NCBI GenBank assembly: GCA_023475345.1
Contig: JAMCWD010000004.1
Span: 19,994 to 83,993 of the forward strand
Source of the DNA: Chloroflexota bacterium
GTDB lineage: Bacteria; Vulcanimicrobiota; JAMCWD01
DNA: 64,000 nt
Reading direction: 5' to 3'
Below, one piece after another: positions 34,959-44,400 of the stretch. Under the pieces are notes generated by a model that was not told where the DNA came from, ran no database searches, and worked only from the letters and a program-made list of their open reading frames with translations. The position numbers and the translations under genes are program-made. Position 1 is the first letter of the stretch. Every line of letters begins with the position of its first letter.

Positions 34959-36332
34959 TTATTTTTTCTTGTTCGGAGCCGGTTCAGGCTTCAGGAAATT
35001 GATTTCGCCCGCCGCGTCGTAGATGTCTTTCTCGTCAATAAGGCAAACGTCGTCGCGGCCTTTGACTTTGGCATAGAAGCCCTTCCCTTCGGGCGCCCTG
35101 AAGCCGACGGCCGCCTCTTCCAGGACATTTCCTTTTTTATCCTTGAAAACAAGCCTGTATTTGCCGGGAATAAGACCCATCTCTTCAAGTTTTTTGGAGT
35201 CTGTTACCTTCCCCAGGTCTTCGGCGTATTTCATCCGGCTCCACCTTCCCAGGATATTATCCACCGCATAAGCTTTGTCAGGGGGAGAATCTTTGGGGAC
35301 GGTTACATTCCATGTGGATTTATCTTTTTTCTTTATCCTTACGGCGCTTAATTCGGCGTCCGGTATGGAGATCTCGATTTGATCGACATTGTTCTGGTCG
35401 TATGTAAAGACATGTTTGTCGATGAAATCATCCTCGCCTGAGAATAATTTATCCCCCTTGTCGCGGGGGATGAGGAACTTTTCGTCCAGGGTTTTGCGCC
35501 AACCTATGTAATTTGCGCCGTCTTTGGAAAGCTTGATGATTCTTAAAACTTCAGGCTCTGCTTTGCCTTCCTCCCATACCGTAACTTCGAGCATATACTT
35601 ATCGCCGGCTGATGCGGACGGGAGGAAATCTTTCAGCACGGGGTTATGCAGGTTCCATAAGTAATCGCCGACCACCTGGGGGTCGGCGTTTCTCATGAAA
35701 GGTTTCAGGATCTCCCACTTTTTGCCGGTTTTCTTTAACTCGATCTCTTTCCCCGGGTATTTGATCGCGATCTGTGCCGCTTTTGCGGTATCCATGTTTA
35801 AAAGCGATGTCAGCCTGAACGCGTCTGGAGCCTTGTCCAGGTAGTAGCCGATATAATCGGGCGACAGGACCACCTGCCTGCTTCCGGAGCGCTGAGCGTA
35901 ATAGTTTTTATCGGTCGGCGTCCTGTCTCCGAAGGATACGGAATAATGGCTCCCCGGAGAAGATACGATAAGCTCACTCTGGGGTTTCTCAAGACCGAAA
36001 TCCGAAAGATTTCCGGTTTCTTCCTCAATGACTTCCTTTTGTGAAAGCCCGGTGATCTGGTCCAGGAAACCGTCAACTTCATCTTCCGAAGGGATGTACC
36101 GTCCGGGTTCCAGCATGAGCCAGGAATTGTCTTTTTGTTTTTCAAAAACTATGTTGTAGCCCTGTTTTATCAACTTTACCGACGTGATTTCATCCTTTTT
36201 CAGGGGGAAGAAAAGCTGGGTTTTTTCTTTTGCCTTTTCCTTTCTTTCCTGATAGACTTTATCATAAGCATAGAAAAAACCGCCCAGCAAAACAAAGATA
36301 ATCAGGATAATAAGGGTCCTCCTGTGGATCAT
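34959..36332 (-). CDS. DUF4340 domain protein of a Gld-type ABC system
   Basis: 457 residues. One N-terminal transmembrane helix (about 5-22) is followed by a large domain with the DUF4340 pattern: ITSVKLIKQGYNIVFEKQ, SWLMLEPGRYIPSEDEVDG and repeated beta-alpha units through the end. Proteins of this type accompany GldF/GldG-like ABC genes. The ATG at 36332 follows AGGAGGAGATAGGG and overlaps the stop region of the GldG-like gene; the longer frame upstream is a shadow. The protein probably sits in the membrane with its bulk outside the cytoplasm. A terminator follows. Confidence 0.88.
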   Translation of the reverse strand: MIHRRTLIILIIFVLLGGFFYAYDKVYQERKEKAKEKTQLFFPLKKDEITSVKLIKQGYNIVFEKQKDNSWLMLEPGRYIPSEDEVDGFLDQITGLSQKEVIEEETGNLSDFGLEKPQSELIVSSPGSHYSVSFGDRTPTDKNYYAQRSGSRQVVLSPDYIGYYLDKAPDAFRLTSLLNMDTAKAAQIAIKYPGKEIELKKTGKKWEILKPFMRNADPQVVGDYLWNLHNPVLKDFLPSASAGDKYMLEVTVWEEGKAEPEVLRIIKLSKDGANYIGWRKTLDEKFLIPRDKGDKLFSGEDDFIDKHVFTYDQNNVDQIEISIPDAELSAVRIKKKDKSTWNVTVPKDSPPDKAYAVDNILGRWSRMKYAEDLGKVTDSKKLEEMGLIPGKYRLVFKDKKGNVLEEAAVGFRAPEGKGFYAKVKGRDDVCLIDEKDIYDAAGEINFLKPEPAPNKKK

Positions 36333-36334
36333 CC

Positions 36335-37675
36335 CTATCTCCTCCTGATAAAGATTATTATGGCTATTATTGTCAGAAGCAGAGGCAGGAATACCAGCCC
36401 GAAGAAGAAGACGCCGTACTTTTGTTTTGTATTGAAGAAAACAGGCGTATTTTCCTCGGCCTTGGGCCTTATGGATATGAGATCTTCCTGCTGTGTAAGC
36501 CAGCCCATACAATTAAGGAAGAAGTCCCGGTTGCCCGAAAGCCCGATAGAACCGTTGGCTATGAAATCGGTGCTCCCCAAGACCACGATCCGGGCTTCTT
36601 TTTTGCCGTCGGCTACCTGGTAACTTCCGGCGGCGGCTACTTCGAGCGGGCCGCGCTTATCCTTTCGGGGATCAACCTTTATCTGGCCGTTTATTTCCTT
36701 CCGGTTCTTGTCGATACCCCAGGTGTATTGAGATGTCCTTGCAACCCACTTCACATACGAAGCAGGGGGGCCGCCTCCGGCTTTCATCGAACGGCATATC
36801 GGGAAAAAGCATGCGAGGTTGAAGTCGGCGGTTATGGGGAAGCTCTGGTCGTATTCGGCAACCATCGCTACATAATAGTTTGCTCCCACCATCTGGCTGC
36901 TGGGGTCGATAATAATATCATCATCGACCTGGAAACCGTATGCCGTGAGGAAATCCGTAACCTGTTTCGGCGTATTAATATCTATAAGGAAAACAGCTCT
37001 CCCGCCTGTATTGAAGTAATTTTTTATCCCTTCCAACTCCTCCGGCTGGAATTTTGTTAAAGGCCCTGCGACGACTAAAAGCGAAACCCTCTCGGGAACG
37101 CTCTGTCTGCGCATCAGCAGGAAGTCTTCGACTTCATAATTTTCTTTTTCAAGGGCTTCTTTTAAGGCCGTAAGCCCCTGTTGCCCCGGTATGTTGAGAC
37201 CTCTTTCGCCGTGTCCTTTCAGGAAATAAACCAGCCTTTTTTCTTTTCTCGTAGCCTTGATTATCGTGTTTATCAGCTTTTCTTCGGACACCTGCATTAA
37301 CTTTTCGCGGTTCTTTCCGCATAAAACGAATACGGTGCCGGGCTGGGAGATTTCGTATTCACGGGCGAGGCGAGGGTCCTTGTTGGGGTCTATGAATTCA
37401 TATTTAATCATGGGCGAATAGTATGCGAACTGCTTGAAGATGTCCTCCGCAGACCTTTCCGTCCCCTTGATATAGAACGCCTTTATCAGCAGTTCGTCTT
37501 TTAAATTCTTAAGTATTTTAACCGATTGGGGGGCCAGCGTGAAACGCTTGTTTGCCGTTAAATCCCACTGGTGGTGATATTTCGTGCCCAGGATGCCCAG
37601 GATTACGGCTATCCCGAGGACCAGGACCAGAGATATTGCAGTGTTTATGTTATAGTGAAGAGATCTTTTTTTCAT
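36335..37675 (-). CDS. GldG-like auxiliary ABC protein
   Basis: 446 residues. An N-terminal transmembrane helix (about 10-30) leads to WDLTANKRFTLAPQSVKIL, a hallmark of GldG and related ABC_transp_aux proteins. The IFT/Rossmann-like domain (about 55-300) contains LVYFLKGHGERGL, and a C-terminal transmembrane helix (about 415-440) closes it. It is presumed to work with the ABC permease and ATPase next to it. The substrate of this system is unknown outside gliding bacteria; the presence of the genes does not imply gliding motility. Confidence 0.9.
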   Translation of the reverse strand: MKKRSLHYNINTAISLVLVLGIAVILGILGTKYHHQWDLTANKRFTLAPQSVKILKNLKDELLIKAFYIKGTERSAEDIFKQFAYYSPMIKYEFIDPNKDPRLAREYEISQPGTVFVLCGKNREKLMQVSEEKLINTIIKATRKEKRLVYFLKGHGERGLNIPGQQGLTALKEALEKENYEVEDFLLMRRQSVPERVSLLVVAGPLTKFQPEELEGIKNYFNTGGRAVFLIDINTPKQVTDFLTAYGFQVDDDIIIDPSSQMVGANYYVAMVAEYDQSFPITADFNLACFFPICRSMKAGGGPPASYVKWVARTSQYTWGIDKNRKEINGQIKVDPRKDKRGPLEVAAAGSYQVADGKKEARIVVLGSTDFIANGSIGLSGNRDFFLNCMGWLTQQEDLISIRPKAEENTPVFFNTKQKYGVFFFGLVFLPLLLTIIAIIIFIRRR

Positions 37676-37687
37676 ATCGGGCGCCTC

Positions 37688-38452
37688 CTAACCTTTCCAC
37701 TTTCTGGATTCGAGTGTCAGGAAAGTACAGAAAAGGAAGAAACAGGAGACAAGCAGGAAGAACACTACATCGGTCGTATCTATGATGCCTTTTGAGAAGT
37801 TCTGCATGTGTTCTATGAAGCCCAGGTTGCCCAGGAATTCGAAAACCGTCCCGCTGTACAACTGTTTAAGCCATCCAAGGATCCAGAATATAAGCGAAGC
37901 GCCGAACGCCGCGAGCACTGAGATAACCATGCTGTCGCTAAGGCTCGACGCCCACAACCCTATCGACAGGAATGCGGCAAGGAGCAGGAATACCCCGACA
38001 TATCCGCTTATCACCATCCCCCACTCCATCTTGGGCACAAAAATCGACAGTATTGACGGGTATAGGACACTGAGGCCCACCATTATGCCGCCCACGATGT
38101 AAACTGCAAAGAATTTCCCCAGGACAAGCTGGAAATCGGTGATGGGGTAAGTAAACAGTAGTTCGATGCTGCCGAGCCTTTTTTCTTCGGCTAAGCTCCT
38201 CATGGTCAGTATGGGAATAAGTATCAGGAACAGGAAGGCGAAGTTTTCAAAAAGCGGCCTGAGCACCATTTGTCCTGCGCTTACCTTATCAATGTACATG
38301 GGCGAGCGCAGGGCGTTTATGCTGAGCTTGCTGAAGTAAGACATCAGGTTGATGAAAAGGAACCCGAGAATGAAAAGGAATATCGCCATTAAGACATAAG
38401 CGAGCGGAGAGGAAAAATAACCTCTTAATTCTTTTCTTAAGATTGCAGTCAC
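37688..38452 (-). CDS. ABC-2 type permease, GldF-like
   Basis: 254 residues with six predicted transmembrane segments. The start MTAILRKELRGYFSSPLAYV and the segment RSLAEEKRLGSIELLFTYPI are typical of GldF/ABC-2 permeases. The GTG start overlaps the stop of the ATPase gene by one base (TAGTG), with GGTGAGG upstream, so the two are coupled. It would form the membrane channel of the ABC complex. Confidence 0.92.
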   Translation of the reverse strand: MTAILRKELRGYFSSPLAYVLMAIFLFILGFLFINLMSYFSKLSINALRSPMYIDKVSAGQMVLRPLFENFAFLFLILIPILTMRSLAEEKRLGSIELLFTYPITDFQLVLGKFFAVYIVGGIMVGLSVLYPSILSIFVPKMEWGMVISGYVGVFLLLAAFLSIGLWASSLSDSMVISVLAAFGASLIFWILGWLKQLYSGTVFEFLGNLGFIEHMQNFSKGIIDTTDVVFFLLVSCFFLFCTFLTLESRKWKG

Positions 38453-39393
38453 TATTCCTCACCTCTTTCTTCGACCAGCTTTATAAATACGTCTTCAAGA
38501 GTAACTTCCTGGGGACGAAGCTCCAGGAGACTCCAGCCTTTCCCCACTATCAGGGGAGCAATTTCTTTTCTCAGGTCAAGGCCTTTCTTTGTTTCTATCC
38601 GGTAGGCCACAAGGCTGCCCGTGACAGGGCTTCTCTGTACCCCGGTTACACCGTCGAGCTTTTCAAGCACGTCGGTAACTTCCTCTTCAGGCCCTTCGAC
38701 TTCGAGGAGTACGACATCCATCTGCTTGACCCTGGCAGTCAGGTTTTCAGGGGTATCCACCGCTATTATCCGCCCCTGGTTGATTATGATGACCCTCTGG
38801 CAGGTGGCTTTTGCTTCGGGAAGTATATGGGTGCTGAGGATGACGGTACACTTACCCTGCATTTCTTTAATAAGGTTTCGTATTTCGATAATCTGCTGGG
38901 GGTCCAGCCCCACCGTAGGCTCATCGAGAATCAAGACTTCGGGATTATTAATGATGGCCTGGGCAAGGCCGACGCGCTGGCGGAAGCCCCTGGAAAGCTG
39001 GCCGATCAATTTCTTCTCTACCTTTTTGAGGTTGCAGGCGGAGAGGACCTCTTCTTTTCTTTTCTTCCTATCCCCGTGGGGTATGCCTTTTGCGGCTGCG
39101 ACGAAATCCAGGTATGCCCATACCGGAAAATCGGGATAGAGCGGGAGGTGTTCGGGCAGGTAACCGATCCTTCTGCGCACTTCCATCGATTGGCTGAGGA
39201 TATCGTAGCCAGCGACTTTTGCCTCCCCGCTGTTGGGGGGGAAGTATCCTGTGAGGATCCGCATAGTGGTGGTCTTTCCTGCGGCGTTCGGGCCGAGGAA
39301 CCCCAGGATTTCGCCTTTTTCCGCTTCGAATGTTACGTCCTCGACGGCCCTGACCCTGCCGAAATATTTAGTAAGACCCTGTGCCGAGATCAT
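38452..39393 (-). CDS. ABC transporter ATPase, GldA-like
   Basis: 313 residues, the ATPase of the ABC-2 system. Walker A (GPNAAGKTTTMR, about 36-47), signature LSRGFRQRVGLAQAI, Walker B VLILDEPTVGLDP and the H-loop STHILPEA are present. The C-terminal extension (about 220-313) is typical of this subgroup. The signature has R in the second Gly position (LSRGF rather than LSGGQ), as in many ABC-2 ATPases. The ATG at 39393 lies 7 bp after GAGGT; the neighbouring GTG at 39396 is less well placed. It is the first gene of the operon of ATPase, permease, GldG-like and DUF4340 proteins. Confidence 0.94.
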   Translation of the reverse strand: MISAQGLTKYFGRVRAVEDVTFEAEKGEILGFLGPNAAGKTTTMRILTGYFPPNSGEAKVAGYDILSQSMEVRRRIGYLPEHLPLYPDFPVWAYLDFVAAAKGIPHGDRKKRKEEVLSACNLKKVEKKLIGQLSRGFRQRVGLAQAIINNPEVLILDEPTVGLDPQQIIEIRNLIKEMQGKCTVILSTHILPEAKATCQRVIIINQGRIIAVDTPENLTARVKQMDVVLLEVEGPEEEVTDVLEKLDGVTGVQRSPVTGSLVAYRIETKKGLDLRKEIAPLIVGKGWSLLELRPQEVTLEDVFIKLVEERGEE

Positions 39394-39513
39394 CACATCA
39401 CCTCTTTTCTTTTCCGATTATTTTAATAAACCCGATAGGTTTCGGGCGAATAACGGGACAAATATTAATTTTAATTCTTATTCTGCAGCAGGTACGACCT
39501 TCCTGCCTGAAAT

Positions 39514-39543
39514 AAAAGAGAGCCTGATTAAAGGCTCCCTTTT
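39514..39543 (-). terminator. Rho-independent terminator of the subtilase gene
   Basis: On the minus strand AAAAGGGAGCC pairs with GGCTCTCTTTT with a single G-U. The pair would be A-C on the plus strand, which supports minus-strand use. The loop is 8 nt, and the 3' arm itself ends in four T. It lies 16 bp after the subtilase stop. Confidence 0.75.
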
Positions 39544-39559
39544 GAAAAAACCGGTTTTA

Positions 39560-40891
39560 TCAGGCAAGCTTCTTTAAAGCTTCCTGTGGGTCTATAAGTC
39601 CTGCTCCCTGAGTATTTTCGTCATAATCCCTGACCTTGTCGGCGGTTTTCATAAGAGCTTCTTTTATCTGTAAGGGCTTAATCCCGGGCTTTGTCTGAAC
39701 CAGAAGCGCCGCCACGCCTGCCGTCATCGGGGTGGCCATGGAAGTGCCGGAGTGTGAGATGTAGCCGTCATTGTCCGCATTGGGCGCGGTGATATTCACG
39801 CCGGGAGCTAAGACGTCGGGCTTGACGATGTTGTCGTACTTTGTCGGGCCGCGGCTCGAGAAAGATGCGACACTGTCGTCGTCATGCTTTACAGTTCCCT
39901 TGTCATCGAGGGCGCCGACGGTGATCACGTCGGGAGCATTGCCGGGCGTACCGATAGATCCCTTCGAGGGGCCGGAATTTCCGGCTGCAACCACCGTAAC
40001 TATGCCCTTCTTAACGGCGGCTTCGACTGCCTGTACCACCGGGTCGTCTTTATATGATTCCGAAATGCTCCCGCCCAGGGACATGCTGATGACTTTAATA
40101 TCGTACTTTTCCTTGTTGTCAACCGCCCACTGGATGCCTTTTATAACGTCAGAAAATGAGCCGGAGCCGTTGCCGTCAAGGACTTTCACTCCCACGAGGC
40201 TGGCTTCCGGGGCTGCACCCGTATATTTTCCGCCGGAGGATTTGCCCGAGCCTGCGGCTATGCCGGAACAATGAGTTCCGTGTCCCTGGTCGTCATAAGC
40301 ATCTTTTTTATCGTTTACAAAATCCTTAAACCCTATGATCCTGTCCTTGATGTCGGGATGCTGTGCTATGCCGGTATCGATAACGGCTATCGTTACTCCC
40401 TTGCCGGTTATTCCCTGTTCCCAGAGCTTGTCGAGGGAAAGGGTCTTGGTCGCCGTATCCAGGAGAATGCCCACCTCACCGTTTTTCATGGGCGGCGGCT
40501 GGGGAACGGAAACTTTGCCGTCAACGTAAACTTTTACGTCTTCTCCCATTTCGCCGATCTTTTTCAGCACGTTTGAATCCGGGTTGACTTCGGCGGATAT
40601 GCCCTTGATAAGCTTGAGGTCGGATTTAAATTCGCTGTCGCTGCTTTTTGAAATAAGCTTTTTGATCCTTTCAAGCTTCGCCTTGTCTTCGGTTGAAACT
40701 ATAATCCCAAGTTTGCCCTGATTATTTAAATCGGAATTTTTGAATTTAAGCTTCCCTATGGATACCATATCCTCGGGTTCATTGCTTTTCGTCTCTTTAG
40801 CCTTCTGAGCCCCTACACCGATATGGCTTGCATTCCTGACAAGTTCTGCGTCTCTTTTTCCGATACCGTCTATCGGTCCTATCCTGTCCAT
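39560..40891 (-). CDS. Subtilisin-family serine protease without signal peptide
   Basis: 443 residues. The catalytic triad is Asp172 (AVIDTGIAQHPD), His204 (DQGHGTHCSG) and Ser384 (SGTSMATP), with the oxyanion Asn in VVAAGNSGPS (about 305). Residues about 60-128 look like an I9-type propeptide. No signal peptide is visible; residues 1-50 are basic and polar, with EDMVSIGK near 40. Export would need another route, or the enzyme acts inside. The ATG at 40891 follows AGGAGGATT; an upstream start (40933) is less likely. It is a single gene with its own terminator. Confidence 0.93.
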   Translation of the reverse strand: MDRIGPIDGIGKRDAELVRNASHIGVGAQKAKETKSNEPEDMVSIGKLKFKNSDLNNQGKLGIIVSTEDKAKLERIKKLISKSSDSEFKSDLKLIKGISAEVNPDSNVLKKIGEMGEDVKVYVDGKVSVPQPPPMKNGEVGILLDTATKTLSLDKLWEQGITGKGVTIAVIDTGIAQHPDIKDRIIGFKDFVNDKKDAYDDQGHGTHCSGIAAGSGKSSGGKYTGAAPEASLVGVKVLDGNGSGSFSDVIKGIQWAVDNKEKYDIKVISMSLGGSISESYKDDPVVQAVEAAVKKGIVTVVAAGNSGPSKGSIGTPGNAPDVITVGALDDKGTVKHDDDSVASFSSRGPTKYDNIVKPDVLAPGVNITAPNADNDGYISHSGTSMATPMTAGVAALLVQTKPGIKPLQIKEALMKTADKVRDYDENTQGAGLIDPQEALKKLA

Positions 40892-41465
40892 AAAGTAAAT
40901 CCTCCTAAAATATTTATTGCAACAAATATACAAACTGAGATATATTATAACTTCAATGAGCGCTGCTGTAAAGACAAAGAGAGGCCGAATATATTAACAA
41001 ATTATTAAATTTTCTAAAAGATTTAATAATATTCATGCGCCGGAACGGAGATGGATACTGTACCGTGGATGCGGGCTTCAGGCTTTAACAATGCCCGATA
41101 AACCAGGGCCTGATTCAGGGGGTGAAAAAGTAATTTTTTATCGGACAGTGCCGGTTTTATTCATATAATTAAAACAACTAAAATACAGGTAATATATGCA
41201 CTTTGTCCTGTTAAATGAAACATTTTTCCTATTTACACTTGTCTTTGATTGTTATAAAATGTAAGGTAAGGGTCAATACCCGTAAGTTCAAGTCTAAGTT
41301 ATAAGGATTAAGATTTTTATAACGGTGATAAGGGGGGTAGTGGCGTTATTTGATGTCATTTTTATGAAGCGGGTTTATTAGATTAATTTTAAAATGTTTC
41401 AATATGAGTATATTAGTTTTGTCTGTATTAACTGATTTATTCAACGGGTTTCTGGGGAGATGAAG
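40892..41465. other. Large AT-rich intergenic region between divergent genes
   Basis: About 570 bp separate the subtilase gene from the signalling operon. It is mostly AT-rich, with a GC-richer island around 41035-41110. A candidate promoter for the operon is at 41232-41258, leaving a leader of about 200 nt with a small hairpin, GGGTCAATACCC (near 41271-41282). I recognise no riboswitch. No protein or RNA gene is evident. Confidence 0.5.
41232..41258 (+). promoter_or_regulatory. Candidate promoter of the signalling operon
   Basis: TTTACA (41232-41237) and TATAAA (41253-41258) are 15 bp apart, with TGT before the -10 (extended -10). The short spacing lowers confidence, and it would leave a leader of about 200 nt. 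Confidence 0.4.
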
Positions 41466-44400
41466 ATGAAGAAGCAGGATAAGACGAAACATAAAACGAG
41501 CCGCGCATCGAGCAATAAGGCCGGGCGCTCGATAACTAGTGAAGAGCCGGAACCCAATCCCGATGAAAGCCGGGAAGAAATCAACGACGCAAAAATTATT
41601 TACAACGCCCTTACCAGAACTTCGCCCGATGCGGTTTTCATTGCCGATCTTGAAGGAAAGATCCTACAGGCATCCGATAAGGCGCTTGATCTCTTCGGTT
41701 ATGAAAATCTTTCAGATTTGCGAGGTGTGAGCTTTTTAAACCTGGTGGTTCCCGATCAACATGAAGAAGCAATGAATGATTTCAGGGAATCGATAAAGAC
41801 GGGTCTGACAAGAGGCTATGAATGTACAATGTTAAGAAAAGACGGCTCCCAATTCACAGGCGAAGCCAGCGCCACCCTGACCATGGATGTTTCAGGCTCG
41901 CCTGAATATTTTATAGCCATTATACGGGATATAACCGATAGAGTAAAATTTGAAAGCGCCGTTCGCGAGCAAAATGCTTTTTTACAACAGCTTATAGACA
42001 GTATCCCGAGTCCTATTTTTTATAAGGATAAAAATTTGCGGTATGTCGGTTGTAATAAGGCTTTTGAGGAATTTATCGGCTTGAGCAGGGATAAGATTAT
42101 CGGGAAAACAGTTTACGATGTTTCGCCGAAAGATCTTGCCGACAAGTATCATGAGAAGGATAAAGAGCTGCTGAACAGTCCGGATGTTCAGGTATATGAA
42201 GAATCAGTATCCAATGCCGGCGGGACGAGGCATGCAGTAATATTTAGAAAAGCAGCTTATAGAAATGCCGCAGGCGAAATAATCGGCCAGATAGGCATTA
42301 TCCATGATGTTACGAAGCTGAGGCAGGCGGAGAAAGCGCTTACTAAGGAAAGGGATGCCGCCCGGAAATATCTTGACCTTGCCGGAGTTTTAATTGTTGC
42401 TATTGATCAGAAGGGCAAAATAATCCAGGTAAACAGGGAAGCCTGTAAAGTCCTCGGCTACAACGAGGAAGAAATAACCGGGAAAAGCTGGTTTAAGAAC
42501 TTTATTCCCGGAAGAATCAGGAAAGAAGTGAAAGCTGTATTCAGTAAGATAATGGCCGGAGAATTGGAAGGGAGCGAATATTTTGAAAACTATGTTTTGA
42601 CGAAATCCGGCGAAGAGAGGCTGATAGCCTGGCATAATACATATTTAACGGATGAAGACGGCAGAATCATAAGCACTTTAAGTTCCGGCCTTGATATAAC
42701 GGAGGAAAGGAAAGGGCATGAAAAATTCAGAAAAGCCATGCTCCGGCAAAAAGCGCTGCTTGATAACATACCCGATATGGCATGGCTGAAAGACAAAGAC
42801 AGCCGGTTTATAGCCGTAAACGAGGCTTTCGGAAAATTATTCGGATATGCGCCGGATGATATAGCAGGAAAGACTGATTTTGATATATGTCCCGAGGAGC
42901 TTGCAGAAAGATTCAGGAAAGACGATAAGGAAGTAATGAAGTCCGGGAGGCGCAAGCAGGTTGAAGAGCCCCTGGCTGATAAGGACGGAAACTTTAGTTC
43001 ATTCATTGAAACCATTAAAACCCCCATTTATGACGATAACGGCGAAATAATCGGCACTACCGGGATCTCAAGGGATATAACGGAGCGTAAAAAAATGGAG
43101 GAAGCGCTCCGGGAGTCGGAAGACAGGTACAGGACAATCTTTGAAAATACCGGGACCGCAACGGTAATCCTTGAGGATGACATGACGATTAGTCTGGCGA
43201 ACAAGGAGTTCGAAAAACTTTCCGGCTGTTCCAGGGAGGAAGTGGAAGGCAAAAGAAAGTGGACGGAATTTGTCGCAAAAGATGATCTGGAGAGAATGAA
43301 AAAATTACACCGCCTGCGAAGAGATGGGCCGGGTATTGCTCCAAGAAATTACGAGTTCCGGTTCATTGACATTCAGGGCAATGTTAAGGATATCCTCCTG
43401 ACCATCGATTTGATTCCGGGGACAAAAAAGGGCGTGGCGTCCCTTCTGGACATCACCGAGAGGAAGAAGGCGGAGGAAGCGCTCCGGGAGTCGGAAGACA
43501 GGTACAGGACAATCTTTGAAAATACCGGAACCGCAATGGCAATCCTTGAGGATGACATGACGGTTGTCCTGGCAAACAGGGAATTAGAAAAACTTTCCGG
43601 CTGTTCCAGGGAGGAAGTGGAAGGCAAAAGAAAGTGGACTGAATTTATCGCAAAAGATGATCTGGAGAGAATGAAAAAAGCACACCGCCTGCGAAGAGAT
43701 GGGCCGGGTATTGCTCCAAGAAATTACGAGTTCCGGTTCGTTGACATTCAGGGCAATGTTAAAGATATCCTCCTGACCATCGATATGATTCCGGGGACAA
43801 AAAAGAGCGTGGCGTCCCTTCTGGACATCACCGAGATTAAGAAGGCGGAGAAAGCACTTATAGAAAGCGAATCCCGATACCGGTTCCTGTTCGAAAACAT
43901 GCTGGAAGGTTACTCTTTCTGCAAGATCGTGCTCGATGAGAACGATAAGCCCGTAGATTTTATATACCTGGAGGTAAACGACGCTTTTGAGAAGCTGACG
44001 GGGTTAAAAAAAGAGGACGTTATTGGCAGAAAGGTTACGGAAGTAATACCGGGCATCAAAGATTTCGAGCCTAACCTGTTCGATATATACGGCAAAGTGG
44101 CCTTAACCGGCGAGAACGCGAAACTTGAGATTTTTTTCGAGCCTTTAAGAATATGGCTTTCCATTTCCGTCTATTGCCCCAGAAAAGAATACTTTGTCGC
44201 CGTCTTCGATAACATCACCGAGCGGAAGCTGGCAGAGGAAAAACTCAATCGAAGTTATGATACACAGAGGGTTATCAACTCGCTTCTCCGCCTCTCGCAG
44301 GAAGAAGTCCCGCTCGAGGACATTCTGGGCCGCGCGCTTGATCTTATTCTCTCCCTTCCCTGGCTTGCTTTTGAGTCAAGGGGCGGCATATTCCTTGTTG

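Noticed and set aside
34959..39393. Gliding motility system
   Set aside because: GldA/F/G-like genes are widespread in non-gliding bacteria, and no other gliding genes are here.
38443..39426. 327-codon plus-strand open frame
   Set aside because: It is antisense to the GldA-like ATPase gene, which has all ABC motifs.
41262..41465. Riboswitch in the leader of the signalling operon
   Set aside because: Only a 4-bp hairpin is visible, with no consensus of a known riboswitch.
43095..43844. CRISPR or mobile repeat
   Set aside because: It is an in-frame duplication of coding sequence, with no spacers and no transposase.
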